In this document: one piece after another, positions 62,178 to 64,000 of the stretch | Layout: each line of letters starts with the position of its first letter | Numbering within the stretch: position 1 is the stretch's first letter | Source: Pseudomonas sp. Teo4 | GTDB lineage: Bacteria; Pseudomonadota; Gammaproteobacteria; Pseudomonadales; Pseudomonadaceae | Assembly: GCF_034387475.1 (NCBI RefSeq) | Contig: NZ_JAXCIL010000001.1 | Coordinates: forward strand, 1,364,001-1,428,000 | Reading direction: 5' to 3' | Length of the DNA: 64,000 bases | The notes under the pieces: generated by a model | Told to the model about the DNA's origin: nothing | Databases searched by the model: none | What the model saw: the letters and a program-made list of their open reading frames with translations, nothing else | Translations under genes and position numbers: made by a program

Positions 62178-62609
62178 ATGGCCAAAAGTGATATTAAAGA
62201 AAATGTTCCTGAGTCGCTTAAGAAATTCATGCAGGAAATGAATGAGTGGGAGTGTGAATTTTTTGAAAAGCGTAAAGACGGCTTGAGTAAGGGTGTGGAT
62301 GATTTAGCGCTGAAAGAAAATTATGCCTTGAAATTGGAGCGGATACTTGACGCGTTTGCCTTGAAAGATAAGTCGAATTACGGGCGATTGATTGATCTGG
62401 GTTGTACAAGGCCTGCTACTTATGATCCAAAAACTGATGAGGTGGAGCTAATATCTAGTAGTGATGGTAGTATGATTGTTCAAGTGCAACAGATGAAAGG
62501 GGCAGAGGTCTGTTCTAGGTTTCATCTGGTTGTGAAAGGGGGGGAGTGGAAGATAAGGAAGAGAGAGATGTTGAATTTCGATGAGAAATGGAAGCGCGTG
62601 CCTCTTTAG
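62178..62609 (+). CDS. RhsIA/NTF2-type immunity protein for the Rhs nuclease tip
   Basis: The product is 143 residues with an NTF2-fold pattern. Recognisable blocks are ERILDAFALKDKSNYGRLID, DLGCTRPATYDPK and the C-terminal GEWKIRKREMLNFDEKWKR, typical of the RhsIA family. It starts two bases after the rhs stop and is AT-rich like the tip. It should bind and inhibit the nuclease tip in the cytoplasm. The pairing with this tip is inferred from adjacency. Confidence 0.85.
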   Translation: MAKSDIKENVPESLKKFMQEMNEWECEFFEKRKDGLSKGVDDLALKENYALKLERILDAFALKDKSNYGRLIDLGCTRPATYDPKTDEVELISSSDGSMIVQVQQMKGAEVCSRFHLVVKGGEWKIRKREMLNFDEKWKRVPL

Positions 62610-62618
62610 ATAACCTTG

Positions 62619-63625
62619 GTTGAACGTCATGCCGTTGGCCGACTGCTCGCAGAAGTTAACCGCGACGGTCGGCAGGATTTCGAACACGACGATGGCGACC
62701 GGTTGCTGGGCATCCAGCGGCAACCCACCGGTACTGCCAAGCAATTGGCATCACCGAAGAAAAGCTTGCGTATGTCTACGACGCACTAGGCCGACTGACC
62801 GAGGAAGTCACCTCCAGTGGTGCACTCAAGTACGAGTACGACCCGCTCAGCAACCTGACCACCTTGACCCTGCCCGACGGCCGCAAGGTCAACCATCTGT
62901 ATTACGGCAGCGGCCACCTGCACCAGCTGAACCTCGACGGCCAGGTCATCAGCGACATCGAGCGCGATGACCTGCACCGCGAGGTGTACCGCACGCAAGG
63001 CAAGCTGACCAGTTGCTTCGGCTACGATGCCATGGGCCGCAAGGCCTGGCAGTTTGCCTCGACCTTGCCAGCGGAGAAGCTCTCGCAGATCCAGAACACG
63101 GGTATTCAGCCGGAACTGCTGGTGCAGCATGCTTACAACCCGATTCACCGCCGTTACCAGTATGACCCGGCCGGAGAGTTGGTCCGCACGCTGGACAAGT
63201 TGCGCGGCGAGATCAAGTACGAGTACGAAGCCAACGGCCAGTTGCGCAGCCGGGATACCGGTTCGCTGATCGGCAGCGAAGAATTCCGCTACGACGCCGC
63301 CGCCAACCGACTGGACTTCAATGCGCGGCAGTTCGACAAGGTCAAGGACAACCGTATTAGGCAGTGGCGGGATCAGGAGTACCGCTACGACCCGTGGAGC
63401 AACCTGATCGAGAAGCGCTCGGGGAACAGCAAGTTGCAGCACTTTGCCTATGACAGTGAGAACCGGCTGGTGCGGGCGGAAACCTGGGTGGCGGGTAAGC
63501 TGGAAAGCACGGGCGCTTATCGCTATGACAGCTTGGGGCGACGGATTGCCAAGCAGCCGGAGATCAAGGGCCAGGTCGAGCACAAGCGATGCCTTAAAGA
63601 GGTTTTCACATATTATCAAGTTTAG
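62619..63625 (+). pseudogene. Displaced rhs core fragment, frameshifted, with a short foreign tail
   Basis: From 62619 to 63588 the sequence matches the rhs core at 60368-61338 with only scattered changes. A single G is missing at about 62747 (CAATTGGCATC against CAATTGGGCATC), which breaks the frame. After GTCGAGCACAAGCG (63588) similarity stops, and 12 further codons (CLKEVFTYYQV) end at TAG 63623-63625. The fragment has no PAAR, no N-terminus and no tip. It is what is left of an exchanged rhs tip region. Confidence 0.88.
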
Positions 63626-63823
63626 GTGAAGGTCATTTTGATTTTTAATATTCTTTAAAATAGCATGTTTTGTAGTGTCTTGGCGGGGTTTGGTATTGCT
63701 ATTGGCTGAAGTTTCTTAGCCTGTTCAAGTTGTCAATGGATTGACTTGTTCGACGTTTTTCTATCCTGCGCAGTCACTAGGGTATTGACGGTAAGCGGAC
63801 ACGTGTTATATGCGAAAAACCAC
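63626..63823. other. AT-rich gap between the two rhs remnants
   Basis: No gene, repeat or terminator is seen in this 198-base stretch. Its composition is much more AT-rich than the rhs shell, in line with a remnant of a lost tip or immunity gene. Confidence 0.45.
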
Positions 63824-63888
63824 TGCGACTGACGCCACTGGTGAACGAGAATAATGCGGCCTATCGAGGAAACGGAGTTTATGGGTTG
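63824..63888 (+). pseudogene. Second small rhs core remnant
   Basis: CCACTGCGACTGACGCCACT and the following bases to about 63869 match the core near 60172-60220 (peptide LRLT-LVNENNAAYR). The frame then reads GNGVYGL and stops. It is an isolated piece with no start. Confidence 0.6.
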
Positions 63889-64000
63889 TAAATGAGCATT
63901 CCGAGGCAGTTTTCAACGCAGTATCACCGAATATCAAGGCTTTTCGTACAGAGCCTAATACTATTCAGGATGGGCCAGATACTGGGAAGGTGCTTACAGC
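63856..64000 (+). CDS. Open frame at the right edge, partial and unidentified
   Basis: After a stop (TAA near 63853) one plus-strand frame stays open to the window edge for about 48 codons, with peptide WVVNEHSEAVFNAVSP followed by NIKAFRTEPNTIQDGPDTGK. It has no ATG start in the window and begins inside the rhs remnant. It may be the tail of another exchanged toxin, or noise. I do not recognise it. Confidence 0.25.

Noticed and set aside
1..64000. CRISPR arrays, tRNA or rRNA genes, phage genes and classical insertion sequences
   Set aside because: No regularly spaced direct repeats, cloverleaf-like segments, phage structural genes or IS ends were seen. The only transposase is the RAYT, and the repeats are palindromic REP-type elements.

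Overview
The window is about 64 kb of high-GC gammaproteobacterial chromosome. Gene content, codon use and REP-type repeats point to a fluorescent Pseudomonas, most likely of the P. putida group: mexEF-oprN, a RAYT/REP pair, FecIRA-type signalling and a type VI secretion system (T6SS) laid out like the K1 cluster of P. putida. The species call is inference; no rRNA or housekeeping marker is present.

Left part (1-30.0 kb), ordinary and accessory metabolism. From the left edge: a partial gene, a TPR/HEAT protein, and the mexE-mexF-oprN RND efflux operon (minus strand) with a clear terminator. Next come a REP-associated tyrosine transposase beside a perfect REP hairpin, and a sulfur-scavenging module. 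The module is an overlapping pair (four-domain rhodanese and a 3-mercaptopropionate/cysteine dioxygenase) divergent from a sulfonate-type binding protein and an FMN monooxygenase. Then follow a U32 protein (RlhA type), RidA and TrmK family genes, a DUF2790 protein divergent from a LysR regulator, a PEBP protein, an MFS transporter, an alpha/beta hydrolase, an AEC transporter, a lipoprotein, an EmrAB-like efflux pair and a FecI-FecR-TonB receptor unit.

Middle (30.1-50.8 kb), one long minus-strand T6SS operon. In transcription order it reads: an unassigned 249-residue protein, tssB, tssC, tssE, tssF, tssG, tssH(clpV), tssJ, tssK, tssL, tssM, tagF, a second TssM-like protein fused to an OmpA domain, hcp, tssA. 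Many junctions are 4-base or shorter overlaps. The core machine (membrane complex, baseplate, sheath, ATPase, tube) is complete in the window except for VgrG/PAAR, which lie in the next block.

Right part (51.5-64 kb), the effector island. A minus-strand unit encodes a membrane-segment-rich putative effector followed by four small genes that look like an immunity array; one is a Tsi6-family protein whose matching Tse6-type toxin is not visible. Divergently, on the plus strand, lie vgrG, a coiled-coil protein with a DcrB/DUF1795-like domain, a canonical Eag chaperone, a PAAR-Rhs effector with a nuclease-like tip, and its RhsIA/NTF2-type immunity gene. Beyond these is a displaced rhs core fragment (one-base frameshift), a second tiny rhs remnant, and an AT-rich tail with a frame open to the window edge. 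This is the usual debris of rhs tip exchange.

Four copies of a roughly 220-base near-perfect palindrome sit in intergenic gaps at about 1.4, 13.2, 25.8 and 51.4 kb. Shorter paired REP elements occur at 8.2, 18.1 and 22.0 kb.
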